Shown here: piece by piece, positions 57,120 through 64,000 of the stretch
Layout of the letters: each line of letters begins with the position of its first letter
Numbering within the stretch: position 1 is the first letter of the stretch
Source of the DNA: Sphingomonas arenae
GTDB taxonomy: Bacteria > Pseudomonadota > Alphaproteobacteria > Sphingomonadales > Sphingomonadaceae
Assembly: GCF_016924655.1 (NCBI RefSeq)
Contig: NZ_JAFFJU010000001.1
Coordinates: 868,001 to 932,000, forward strand
Length of the DNA: 64,000 bases
Direction of reading: 5' to 3'
Notes under the pieces: model-generated
Databases searched by the model: none
Told to the model about the DNA's origin: nothing
The model's input: only the letters and a program-made list of their open reading frames with translations
Position numbers and translations under genes: made by a program

Positions 57120-58775
57120 ATGCTCGGTGGAATTCGGAGACTGGGAAAGGCGGATGAGGCTGCGGTCGCCCCGACTGTTGCCCTCTCCCTGTTCGCACTG
57201 ATCGCCGCGGGCGGCATCGCCTTCGACTATGCGCGGATGGCGAGCCTCGACACGGAGCTGCAGAATGCGGCGGACCAGGCGGCGCTGGCGGCGGCGAGCC
57301 AGCTCGACGGGCAGGCCGGCGCGATCCAGCGAGCGGAGGCGGCGGCGCGCGGGCTGCTCGCCAACCAGACGCGGTTCGGGAACGATGGCGGCGGCATCAA
57401 CGTCGCGGTCGACACGGCCACGGGCGCGATCGTCTTCTACGCCAACAAGGCGGACGCGGAGGCGGACACCAACAGCTTCACCGCGGTGACGGAGTTCGCC
57501 CGGGCCAAGTTCGTCAAGGTCCGGGTCGCGCCGCGCGACGCGGTCTACACGCTGACGCCGGTGGTGAGGGCCTTCCGCGCGACCATGGGCGGCGAAGCGG
57601 TGGCGGGGCTCGGCACCTCCATCTGCAAGACGCCGCCGGTGATGATCTGCAACCCGGACGAAGTGAACGCCAATTCCGACTTCGATGCCAACTCCTACCG
57701 AGGTCGCGGGCTGAAGCTGACGAGCGTGGGCGGCGGCAACGGCAGCTGGGCGCCGGGGAACTTCGGCTATCTGAACACGGGCGGCGGGTCCAACGGCGTG
57801 CCCGGGCTGCAGGAAGCGCTGGGCTGGGTCACGCCGCCCGGCGAGTGCATCGAGGCGACGGGCGTCGATACCAAGCCAGGCGCGAACACGCCGGCGACGG
57901 ACGCGGTCAACACCCGCTTCGATATCTACGACAGCAATTCCAGCTGCCAGACCGGCGGCACCTGCCCCGCTTCGATCAACAGCGTCAAGGACGTGGTGCG
58001 GCCCGCAAACGCGAGCGGCAACAACGCCTGCGCGATCCACAACCAGGGCTGGCAGGAGGGAGCAGTTCCCTATTTGCCGAGCTCGGCCGCGACACCGCTG
58101 CCGACCACGGTGACGCCTACCAATATGGGTCACCCACGCGACATGTGCCACGCCTATGACGAAAGCTGCGCCAGCGGGCGGATCGGCGATGCGAAGTGGG
58201 ACCGGGACGCTTACTTTCGGACGAACTATCGGCGCTCGGACGGCACTTACTGGACCAACGCCGACTGGCAGTTCAACACGGGCCTGACCGAGAATGTCGC
58301 GAAGACCCGGCCCACCCGGTACGAAGTGTACAAGTGGGAAATGGACAACCGCGACACCGTCATCGATGGGGTCACTGTCCTCGGACAGCGTCCGCCGACC
58401 GCGAGCGGGGCAACCCTGGTGTCCCACGGCAAGCCCGTCTGCAGCCCCGTGGAGGGCTATGGGAGCGGTACGGTTCCCACCGGGAACGTGGTGGATCGCC
58501 GCCGCTTCACCGTGGCGGTGGTGAACTGCACGGCCAACAGCGTGAACGGCAATTCGACCAACGTCCCGGTGCGCCGCTGGATCGATGTGTTCGTGGTCGA
58601 GCCATCGCTCAATCGCGGAGCGGACGCACGGACGATTGCCGGGACAGCCGTCAAGCGTGTCTCAACGGGCCAGGGCGACCTGTACGTCGAGATCATCGGT
58701 GAGACGAGCAGCGGCGGATCGGGCTCGACCAACGCGCAGGTGGTGCGGCGCGATGTGCCGTACCTCATCCGATGA
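57120..58775 (+). CDS. TadG-like protein with Tad (putative Flp pilus assembly) domain
   Basis: This is a 551-residue protein with one N-terminal membrane helix (APTVALSLFALIAAGGIAFDYARM, about residues 16-40) and the PF13400-type region with ELQNAADQAALAAASQL. The remaining 500 residues are periplasmic or extracellular, with about fourteen cysteines. TadG-type proteins are needed for pilus assembly or anchoring. The large C-terminal part looks variable and specific to this lineage. It begins 12 bases after the lipoprotein gene and overlaps the next gene as ATGATG. Confidence 0.88.
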   Translation: MLGGIRRLGKADEAAVAPTVALSLFALIAAGGIAFDYARMASLDTELQNAADQAALAAASQLDGQAGAIQRAEAAARGLLANQTRFGNDGGGINVAVDTATGAIVFYANKADAEADTNSFTAVTEFARAKFVKVRVAPRDAVYTLTPVVRAFRATMGGEAVAGLGTSICKTPPVMICNPDEVNANSDFDANSYRGRGLKLTSVGGGNGSWAPGNFGYLNTGGGSNGVPGLQEALGWVTPPGECIEATGVDTKPGANTPATDAVNTRFDIYDSNSSCQTGGTCPASINSVKDVVRPANASGNNACAIHNQGWQEGAVPYLPSSAATPLPTTVTPTNMGHPRDMCHAYDESCASGRIGDAKWDRDAYFRTNYRRSDGTYWTNADWQFNTGLTENVAKTRPTRYEVYKWEMDNRDTVIDGVTVLGQRPPTASGATLVSHGKPVCSPVEGYGSGTVPTGNVVDRRRFTVAVVNCTANSVNGNSTNVPVRRWIDVFVVEPSLNRGADARTIAGTAVKRVSTGQGDLYVEIIGETSSGGSGSTNAQVVRRDVPYLIR

Positions 58776-59311
58776 TGCTTCGCCGGCTCATCCGGTCGCG
58801 CTCCGGCGCGGCGGCGGCCGAACTGGCGCTGGTCACGCCCTTGCTGCTGATCATCATGATGGGCGCTTTCGAGGTCGGTAACTACTTCCGCGACCAGCAT
58901 ACGCTGACCAAGGCGGTGCGTGACGGCGCGCGGTTCGCGGCACGGCAGGAGTTCAGCAACTTCGACTGCGGCGCCGGCACGGCAAACGCGACCAATGTCG
59001 TGACGCCGACCCGCAACGTCGTCCAGACCGGGTTGCTGGCGAACGGCGGCGACCTGCTTCCGCAATGGGGCAACGCGACCTTTTCGGTCACGGTGCAGTG
59101 CTTTGCCAGCGTGACCACCGGGTCGGGCGGAGGAAGCGTCACCACCAACCTGGGTGGGATCTACAACCCCGTTGCAGGCGGCACGACCAATGCGCCGGTG
59201 GTCACGGTGGTTGCGGAGATTCCCTACCAACCGGTGCTCGGCGCGATCGGGTTCAAGGGCTGGGGCCTGATCATCCGGGCCGAGCAGCAAGCCGCGGTGA
59301 TGGGCATATGA
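58772..59311 (+). CDS. TadE-like pseudopilin, first copy
   Basis: This is a 179-residue pseudopilin. The N-terminus (MMLRRLIRSRSGAAAAELALVTPLLLIIMM) carries a Flp-type cleavage site after the glycine of RSG and a hydrophobic helix, followed by a periplasmic domain with two cysteines. TadE proteins are cleaved by the same peptidase as Flp and help to assemble the pilus. Start and stop overlap the neighbouring genes by four bases each. Confidence 0.9.
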   Translation: MMLRRLIRSRSGAAAAELALVTPLLLIIMMGAFEVGNYFRDQHTLTKAVRDGARFAARQEFSNFDCGAGTANATNVVTPTRNVVQTGLLANGGDLLPQWGNATFSVTVQCFASVTTGSGGGSVTTNLGGIYNPVAGGTTNAPVVTVVAEIPYQPVLGAIGFKGWGLIIRAEQQAAVMGI

Positions 59312-59931
59312 GCGCGCGCCGCCTCCTGCGCGACCGCAGCGGTGCGAGCGCGGCCGAGTTCGCGCTGGTCCTGCCGTTGCTGATCCTGCTGATCTTCGGC
59401 CTGATCGACGCGGGCCGGCTGGGCTTCGAGTACAACCAGGCGGCCAAGGCGACCCAGATCGGGGCCCGTTACCTGGCGGTCACAAACATCCTCGCGCCCG
59501 GGCTGGCGGGTAGCTACCTTGGCGTGGACCCGGATGGGGGTGGTCCGCTGGGGCCGCTGACGCAAGGCGATCGTATCCCTGCCTCTGTGCTGGGCGAAGT
59601 GCGCTGCACCAGCACCAGCTGCACCTGTCAGACTTCCCCCTGCCCGACCAACCTCGGTACCTTCAACAGCGCGAATTTCACCGCGATGGTCTCGCGCATG
59701 CGGGGCATGCGGGCGAGCATCGAGAATGCGGACGTGATCGTCAGCTATACGGGCTCCGGCCTTGGCTATGCGGGCGACCCTAATGGCATGGACCTGTCGC
59801 CTCTCGTGACTGTCTCGCTTCAGAACGTCGAATTCCGGCCTCTTTTCCTGTTCGGACTTGTGTCGTTCAATCTGCCCGACTTTCGCACCACGCTGCCCGT
59901 CGAGGACAGCAGCGGAACCGAGTCCAACTGA
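59308..59931 (+). CDS. TadE-like pseudopilin, second copy
   Basis: This is a 207-residue pseudopilin with the N-terminus MSARRLLRDRSGASAAEFALVLPLLILLIF, whose processing site reads SG-ASAAEF, very like the Flp pilins. A periplasmic region follows, with a CTSTSCTCQTSPC cluster of four cysteines near residues 95-107. The ATG at 59308 overlaps the stop of the first TadE gene as ATGA. It is probably the TadF partner. Confidence 0.9.
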   Translation: MSARRLLRDRSGASAAEFALVLPLLILLIFGLIDAGRLGFEYNQAAKATQIGARYLAVTNILAPGLAGSYLGVDPDGGGPLGPLTQGDRIPASVLGEVRCTSTSCTCQTSPCPTNLGTFNSANFTAMVSRMRGMRASIENADVIVSYTGSGLGYAGDPNGMDLSPLVTVSLQNVEFRPLFLFGLVSFNLPDFRTTLPVEDSSGTESN

Positions 59932-59941
59932 GGAAAGACCC

Positions 59942-61144
59942 GTGAGCGTCATGAACCCACACGACACTGCGAAGGTCTGGCGCCCCCAGGGACGCGAAGC
60001 CGGCGTGCACCTGTACCTGAGCGGCGCCGAGGGCGACTCGGCCGAGCTGTTCGGCGCGCGCGCCGGCGGAATGCCGCTGAGCTTCAGCCTGGTCCCGCTG
60101 ACCGACTGGATCGATCCGAAGGAACTCAGTTCGGCCGCCGTCGCGGTGGTGCAGGTCGACCCCGGTACTCCGGCGTCCATCAAGCGGTTCGAGCGACTCG
60201 CCCAGGCGACCGAGACGCCGCTGATCGCGGCCGCCTACGAACCGCCGCTCGCGCTGGTCCGCAGCCTGCTGCGCAGCGGGGCGCACGACGTGCTGCCGCT
60301 CCCGCTGACGCTGGACGACCTGGAGACGTCGCTCGCGCCGCTGAGCGAGCGCGTGGCCGAAAAGGAGGTCGAGGCGTTCGCCGGAACGTCTCGGCTGGTT
60401 ACCGTCATCAAGAGCCGCGGCGGGTGCGGTGCGACGTCGCTGCTGACGCAGCTGGCCTGCCGCTTCGCCCAGCATGAGGAGAAGCACGGGCGCCATGCCT
60501 GCCTGATCGACCTCGACGTGCAGTTCGGGGACGTGGCCTTCCAGCTCGGCCTCAAGCCGAAGCTGAGCGTGGGCGACCTGATCGAGGCGGGCGCGCGCCT
60601 GGACGGGGAGCTGCTCCGCTCGGTCGCGACGGTGCATCCGTCGGGCCTGGCGGTGATCGCCTCCCCGCCAGAGATGCTGCCGTTGGAGGCGCTGTCCAAC
60701 GACCATGTGATCGCCATCGTGGAGCGGGCCCAGCGCGAATATGGCACGGTGTTCGTCGACCTGCCGGCCAATTGGGCGCACTGGTCGCTGTCGCTGGTTG
60801 CCCGGTCGCACCTGGTATTGCTGGTCACGGAATTGACGGTTGCCGGCCTGCACCGCGCCCGGCGGCAGATCGACCTGCTGCAGGAGCAGGGCCTCGGCAA
60901 TGTCGAGCTGCGCGTCGTCGTGAACAGGTTCGAGAAGGGCCTGTTCCGCACCGTCAAGCCGGCCGACGTGGAGAAGGTCCTCGGCCGCCCGGCAAGCTAC
61001 ACGGTCGCGAACGAGCCGGCGGTGATGGATGCCGCCCTCGATCGCGGCGTCCTTATCGACGAGGTCAAACGCAAGAGCGCCCTCGGTCGCGATCTCGACA
61101 CCCTTGATGCGGGACTTGCCGCAGCACTCGGACTGGAGCGTTAA
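59942..61144 (+). CDS. cpaE: Pilus localisation ATPase-like protein CpaE/TadZ
   Basis: This 400-residue protein has an N-terminal receiver-like region and a ParA/MinD-type C-terminal domain. The P-loop region reads VIKSRGGCGATSLL near residues 148-161, with alanine in place of the invariant Walker lysine, as in other CpaE proteins. The Walker A' aspartate is in ACLIDLDVQFGD. CpaE positions the pilus machinery at the pole. The GTG at 59942 follows AGGA seven bases upstream; an ATG at 59951 is too far away. Confidence 0.93.
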   Translation: MSVMNPHDTAKVWRPQGREAGVHLYLSGAEGDSAELFGARAGGMPLSFSLVPLTDWIDPKELSSAAVAVVQVDPGTPASIKRFERLAQATETPLIAAAYEPPLALVRSLLRSGAHDVLPLPLTLDDLETSLAPLSERVAEKEVEAFAGTSRLVTVIKSRGGCGATSLLTQLACRFAQHEEKHGRHACLIDLDVQFGDVAFQLGLKPKLSVGDLIEAGARLDGELLRSVATVHPSGLAVIASPPEMLPLEALSNDHVIAIVERAQREYGTVFVDLPANWAHWSLSLVARSHLVLLVTELTVAGLHRARRQIDLLQEQGLGNVELRVVVNRFEKGLFRTVKPADVEKVLGRPASYTVANEPAVMDAALDRGVLIDEVKRKSALGRDLDTLDAGLAAALGLER

Positions 61145-61147
61145 GCC

Positions 61148-62539
61148 ATGTGGCAGATCCGCAAACCCGACCGTCATCCGACGCCGGCCAACGAGGAACG
61201 GGTCGTCCCGCTCGAGGAACGGCGGCTGATGAACGTCGGCGACGCCGGCGCCTTCGCCAAGCGGGACCTCAACACCGAACTCAAGGTCGAACTGCACCAG
61301 CGACTGCTGGACCTCATCAACCTGTCGGCGCTGGACGGAATGTCGCGCGAGCAGGTGCAGGACGAAATTGGCGACATCGTCCAGGAGGAACTGGCCAAGC
61401 AGAAGCATGCGCTGAACCTCGCCGAGCGGCGGCAACTGGTCGACGACGTGCTCGACGAATTGCTGGGACTGGGGCCGCTGGAGCCCTTGCTCAAGGACCC
61501 GACCATCAACGACATCCTGGTGAACGGTCACGCGCGGGTGTTCGTGGAACGGTTCGGCAAGCTGGAAATGAGCGCCGCCCGCTTCAAGGACGAGCGGCAC
61601 CTGCTGCGCATCATCCAGAAGATCGTGTCGGCGGTGGGCCGGCGCATCGACGAAAGCTCGCCTTTGGTAGACGCTCGCCTCGCCGACGGCAGCCGCGTGA
61701 ATGCGGTGGTCCCGCCACTCGCGCTCGACGGGTCGCTGCTGTCCATCCGCAAGTTCGCCAAGGTGCCGATCTCCATGGCGCGGCTGGTCGAGATCGGCTC
61801 GATGCCCGAGCCGATCGCCGAGGTGCTCAAGGCCGTCGTCCAGTCCCGCCGCAACGTGCTGATCTCGGGCGGCACCGGGTCGGGCAAGACGACCATGCTG
61901 AACGCCATGTCGGCCTTCATCGACAATAGCGAACGCATCGTCACCATCGAGGATTCGGCCGAGCTCCAGCTGCAGCAGGACCATGTGGCCCGGCTCGAGA
62001 CCCGGCCGCCGAACATCGAAGGGCGGGGCGAGATTGCCCAGCGCGACCTGGTCAAGAACGCGCTCCGCATGCGGCCCGACCGGATCATCGTCGGCGAGGT
62101 CCGTTCCGGCGAGGCGTTCGACATGCTGCAGGCGATGAACACGGGCCACGACGGATCCATGACCACCGTCCACGCCAACACGCCGCGCGACGCGCTGTCG
62201 CGGGTCGAGCAGATGATCGGCATGAGCGGCATCGACATTCCGGCGCGCTCCGCCCGGTCGCAGATCTCATCGGCCATCAACGTAGTGCTGCAACTCGCCC
62301 GGCTGTCGGACGGCCGGCGCCGCCTGATGAGCGTGTCGGAACTGAGCGGCATGGAAGGCGACGTCATCACCATGCAGGAAATCTTCCGCTTCCGGCAGAC
62401 GGGCCGCTCGGCCGACGGCGCGGTGATCGGTCGGTTCGAGGCGACCGGCATCCGCCCGCGCTTCCTGGAGGATGCCATTTCCCACGGCATCAGCCTGCCC
62501 GTGGACCTGTTCCGGCCCGACCTGAGGTTCGACGCATGA
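61148..62539 (+). CDS. cpaF: Tad pilus secretion ATPase CpaF/TadA
   Basis: This is the hexameric ATPase that drives pilus extension and retraction in the Tad system, 463 residues. Walker A is ISGGTGSGKTTML near residues 238-250. The Asp box (IEDSAELQL), the Walker B region (RPDRIIVGEVRSGEAF) and the His box (GHDGSMTTVHANTP) follow. The N-terminal 90 residues are the usual helical region. It starts four bases after cpaE and overlaps tadB as ATGA. Confidence 0.97.
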   Translation: MWQIRKPDRHPTPANEERVVPLEERRLMNVGDAGAFAKRDLNTELKVELHQRLLDLINLSALDGMSREQVQDEIGDIVQEELAKQKHALNLAERRQLVDDVLDELLGLGPLEPLLKDPTINDILVNGHARVFVERFGKLEMSAARFKDERHLLRIIQKIVSAVGRRIDESSPLVDARLADGSRVNAVVPPLALDGSLLSIRKFAKVPISMARLVEIGSMPEPIAEVLKAVVQSRRNVLISGGTGSGKTTMLNAMSAFIDNSERIVTIEDSAELQLQQDHVARLETRPPNIEGRGEIAQRDLVKNALRMRPDRIIVGEVRSGEAFDMLQAMNTGHDGSMTTVHANTPRDALSRVEQMIGMSGIDIPARSARSQISSAINVVLQLARLSDGRRRLMSVSELSGMEGDVITMQEIFRFRQTGRSADGAVIGRFEATGIRPRFLEDAISHGISLPVDLFRPDLRFDA

Positions 62540-63537
62540 ACGAGACCTTCCTCCGCGTCCTGATCCTGATCCTGGTGTTCGCATCGGTGTTGCTGCTGGT
62601 CGAGACCCTGGTCCGGACCGTGTCGCGCTCCCGGTCCGAAGGGCGTGCGATCAACCTTCGCCTGCAGATGATCGGCCGCGGTGCATCGCGCACCGACACG
62701 ATGAACAAGCTGCGGCGGCAGGACTTCCAACTGGCCGAGCAGGTGCCCAGCTTCCTGGAGCGGCCGGCGCGGGCGTTCGAACGGCTGCTGATGGCGGCCG
62801 GGATCACCATGCCGACCAGCCAGGTGCTGCTGTTCATGGCCATGGGACCGGCGGCGCTGATGGCGCTGATCATCGTGGTGATGATGGCGCTGGGATCGCC
62901 GATCGGGCCCGGGCGCTTGCTCCTGCTCGGGACCTTCGCGGTGGCGGTGGGATTGGCCGTGCCGCTGGTCGTGCTGCAATCCAAGGCGCAGCGGCGGCGG
63001 CGCAAGATGGAGGAACAGTTCCCCGTCGCGCTCGACGTGTTCATCCGCGGCCTGCGCGCCGGTCATCCGGTCGCGGCGGCGCTGGACCTGCTGACGGTGG
63101 AGATGCCCGATCCGATCGGCAGCCAGTTCGGCGTGGTGGTGGACGAGGTCACCTATGGCGCGGACCTGCGCGATGCGCTGTTCGCGCTGGCGGAGCGCTG
63201 GGACCTCGACGACATGCGGATGTTCGTGGTCAGCCTGTCCGTGCAGAACGAAACGGGCGGCAACCTGGCCGAGATCCTGGAAAATCTGTCCAAGGTGATC
63301 CGCGACCGGCACACCATGCTGATGAAGGTCCGCGCGCTGTCCAGCGAAGGGCGGATGACGGCCGTCATGCTGACGCTGCTGCCGATCCTCGCCTTCACGG
63401 CGCTGTTCCTGCTCAACCCCGGCTTCTACCTCGATGTGGCCGACGACGCCCTGTTCATCCCTGGCTTCGCGGTGCTCATCCTGTTGTACCTGACGGGCTA
63501 TTTCACCATCCGAAAGATGGTCGACCTGAAGGTGTAA
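62536..63537 (+). CDS. tadB: Tad inner-membrane platform protein TadB
   Basis: This 333-residue member of the GspF-type platform family has a first helix near residues 6-28, two helices near 93-145, a cytoplasmic T2SSF domain (about 165-290, with EEQFPVALDVFIRGLRAGHPVAAAL and NETGGNLAEILENLSKVIRDR) and two C-terminal helices. It forms the base of the pilus machine with TadC. The start overlaps cpaF by four bases. Confidence 0.95.
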   Translation: MNETFLRVLILILVFASVLLLVETLVRTVSRSRSEGRAINLRLQMIGRGASRTDTMNKLRRQDFQLAEQVPSFLERPARAFERLLMAAGITMPTSQVLLFMAMGPAALMALIIVVMMALGSPIGPGRLLLLGTFAVAVGLAVPLVVLQSKAQRRRRKMEEQFPVALDVFIRGLRAGHPVAAALDLLTVEMPDPIGSQFGVVVDEVTYGADLRDALFALAERWDLDDMRMFVVSLSVQNETGGNLAEILENLSKVIRDRHTMLMKVRALSSEGRMTAVMLTLLPILAFTALFLLNPGFYLDVADDALFIPGFAVLILLYLTGYFTIRKMVDLKV

Positions 63538-63543
63538 CGCGAT

Positions 63544-64000
63544 ATGCTCGACCTGCTTGCCGACAATGAGATCGCCCGATTGAGCCTGCTGGCGCTGCTG
63601 TTCATGGCTGTCGCGGGGCTTGCGTTCATGGCCGTCAACCTGGTCTTCACCCGGTCGCAGACGCGCCAGCGGCTGGAGGCGGAAGGACCGGCGATCGGCG
63701 AGACGTACCGCGCGGCCTCGCTGCGCAACTCGGCCAGCGAGAGCGCCTGGGCGAAGCTGGTCGACGCGGTCGAGAAATCAGGCCTGAGCCTGACCGACAG
63801 CAAGGACCAGCAGTTGCGCCAGAAGCTGGCCGCGGCCGGGTTCACGGCGCCTTACGCACCGCGGGTCTACACCCTGGTCCGCCTGATGATGGTGGTCCTG
63901 CTGCCCACCACGGTGCTGTTCCTGCACTGGTGGTCGGGGAACAGCCCGGGCCTGGTCACCCTCTACGTCCAGGGCATGATCGCGGCGTTGATGGGGCTGT
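63544..64000 (+). CDS. tadC: Tad inner-membrane platform protein TadC, cut by window edge
   Basis: The second GspF-type platform protein starts at an ATG six bases after tadB. The first 152 codons are present: MLDLLADNEIARLSLLALLF with a hydrophobic helix, a cytoplasmic stretch with SDSK/TDSKDQQLRQKLAAAGF-like sequence near residue 85, and the first helix of the next pair. The T2SSF domain lies beyond the right edge. The order cpaF-tadB-tadC is the standard one. Confidence 0.92.
   Translation, partial: MLDLLADNEIARLSLLALLFMAVAGLAFMAVNLVFTRSQTRQRLEAEGPAIGETYRAASLRNSASESAWAKLVDAVEKSGLSLTDSKDQQLRQKLAAAGFTAPYAPRVYTLVRLMMVVLLPTTVLFLHWWSGNSPGLVTLYVQGMIAALMGL

Noticed and set aside
59942-61144. CpaE as an active ParA-type ATPase
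   Set aside because: The invariant P-loop lysine is replaced by alanine (GGCGAT). This is normal for CpaE/TadZ, so it is noted but not treated as a defect.
59867-62173. Open frame of 768 codons opposite cpaE and cpaF
   Set aside because: It spans two genuine, overlapping Tad genes and has no conserved content.

Overview
This is a continuous stretch of a GC-rich alphaproteobacterial chromosome, most likely from the Sphingomonadales (a Sphingomonas/Sphingosinicella-like bacterium). Support comes from the class-typical set of genes (dual-function Rsh, CarD, sucC, class 2 pyrD, Rrf2-controlled suf operon, Caulobacter-type Tad/Cpa pilus genes), a large TonB-dependent receptor with a sphingomonad-style proline-rich tail, and several families of short palindromic intergenic repeats. 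I see no tRNA, rRNA, CRISPR array, prophage or insertion sequence. The first 50 kb is dense housekeeping sequence with short gaps, and the last 11 kb is one pilus operon.

Layout. 1-11 kb: end of sucC, dinB, carD, two tandem GIN-domain (DUF2807) envelope proteins, DUF1489, mgtE, malic enzyme with a phosphotransacetylase-like tail, and rsh (ppGpp). 11-19 kb: HxlR regulator, rpoZ, a phospholipase D/cardiolipin synthase-like enzyme, a methyltransferase, an MFS transporter, a CDC48-like double AAA ATPase, an SDR and a cyclophilin. 19-28 kb: mutS-glnD as an overlapping pair, a TonB-dependent receptor and a small zinc-ribbon protein. 28-32 kb: infC with a probable AUA start codon, a membrane protein, and thrS overlapping a small conserved protein. 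32-38 kb: an Rrf2-regulated suf operon for iron-sulfur cluster assembly (regulator-sufB-extra ORF-sufC-sufD-sufS-sufT-sufA). Almost every junction overlaps by a few bases, and a palindromic repeat is translated inside the N-terminus of SufS. 38-48 kb: DUF885 lipoprotein, pyrD, gamma-glutamyltransferase coupled to an acyl-CoA ligase, a glyoxalase I/II cluster with a TPR protein and an alpha/beta hydrolase, and a META-domain lipoprotein. 48-53 kb: an NfrB-like glycosyltransferase with an outer-membrane partner, a membrane protein, and a frameshifted GT87-type pseudogene. 53-64 kb: a Flp/Tad locus with three tandem pilins, cpaB, cpaC, a small lipoprotein, Tad, two TadE-like pseudopilins, cpaE, cpaF, tadB and the start of tadC. 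No prepilin peptidase and no recognisable cpaD lie inside the window.

The most unusual signals are: the palindromic repeat read in frame as about 25 residues of SufS; an unrelated small ORF wedged into the suf operon with overlaps at both ends; a near-perfect GACT-N5-AGTC palindrome in the core promoter of the suf regulator; the AUA start of infC; an unusual proline-rich two-cysteine tail beyond the TonB receptor barrel; and the pilin array, whose first two members are nearly identical in protein but differ at many synonymous sites, followed by a divergent 59-residue third pilin.

All calls come from reading the sequence and from knowledge of the families; no database search was run. Residue positions are approximate.
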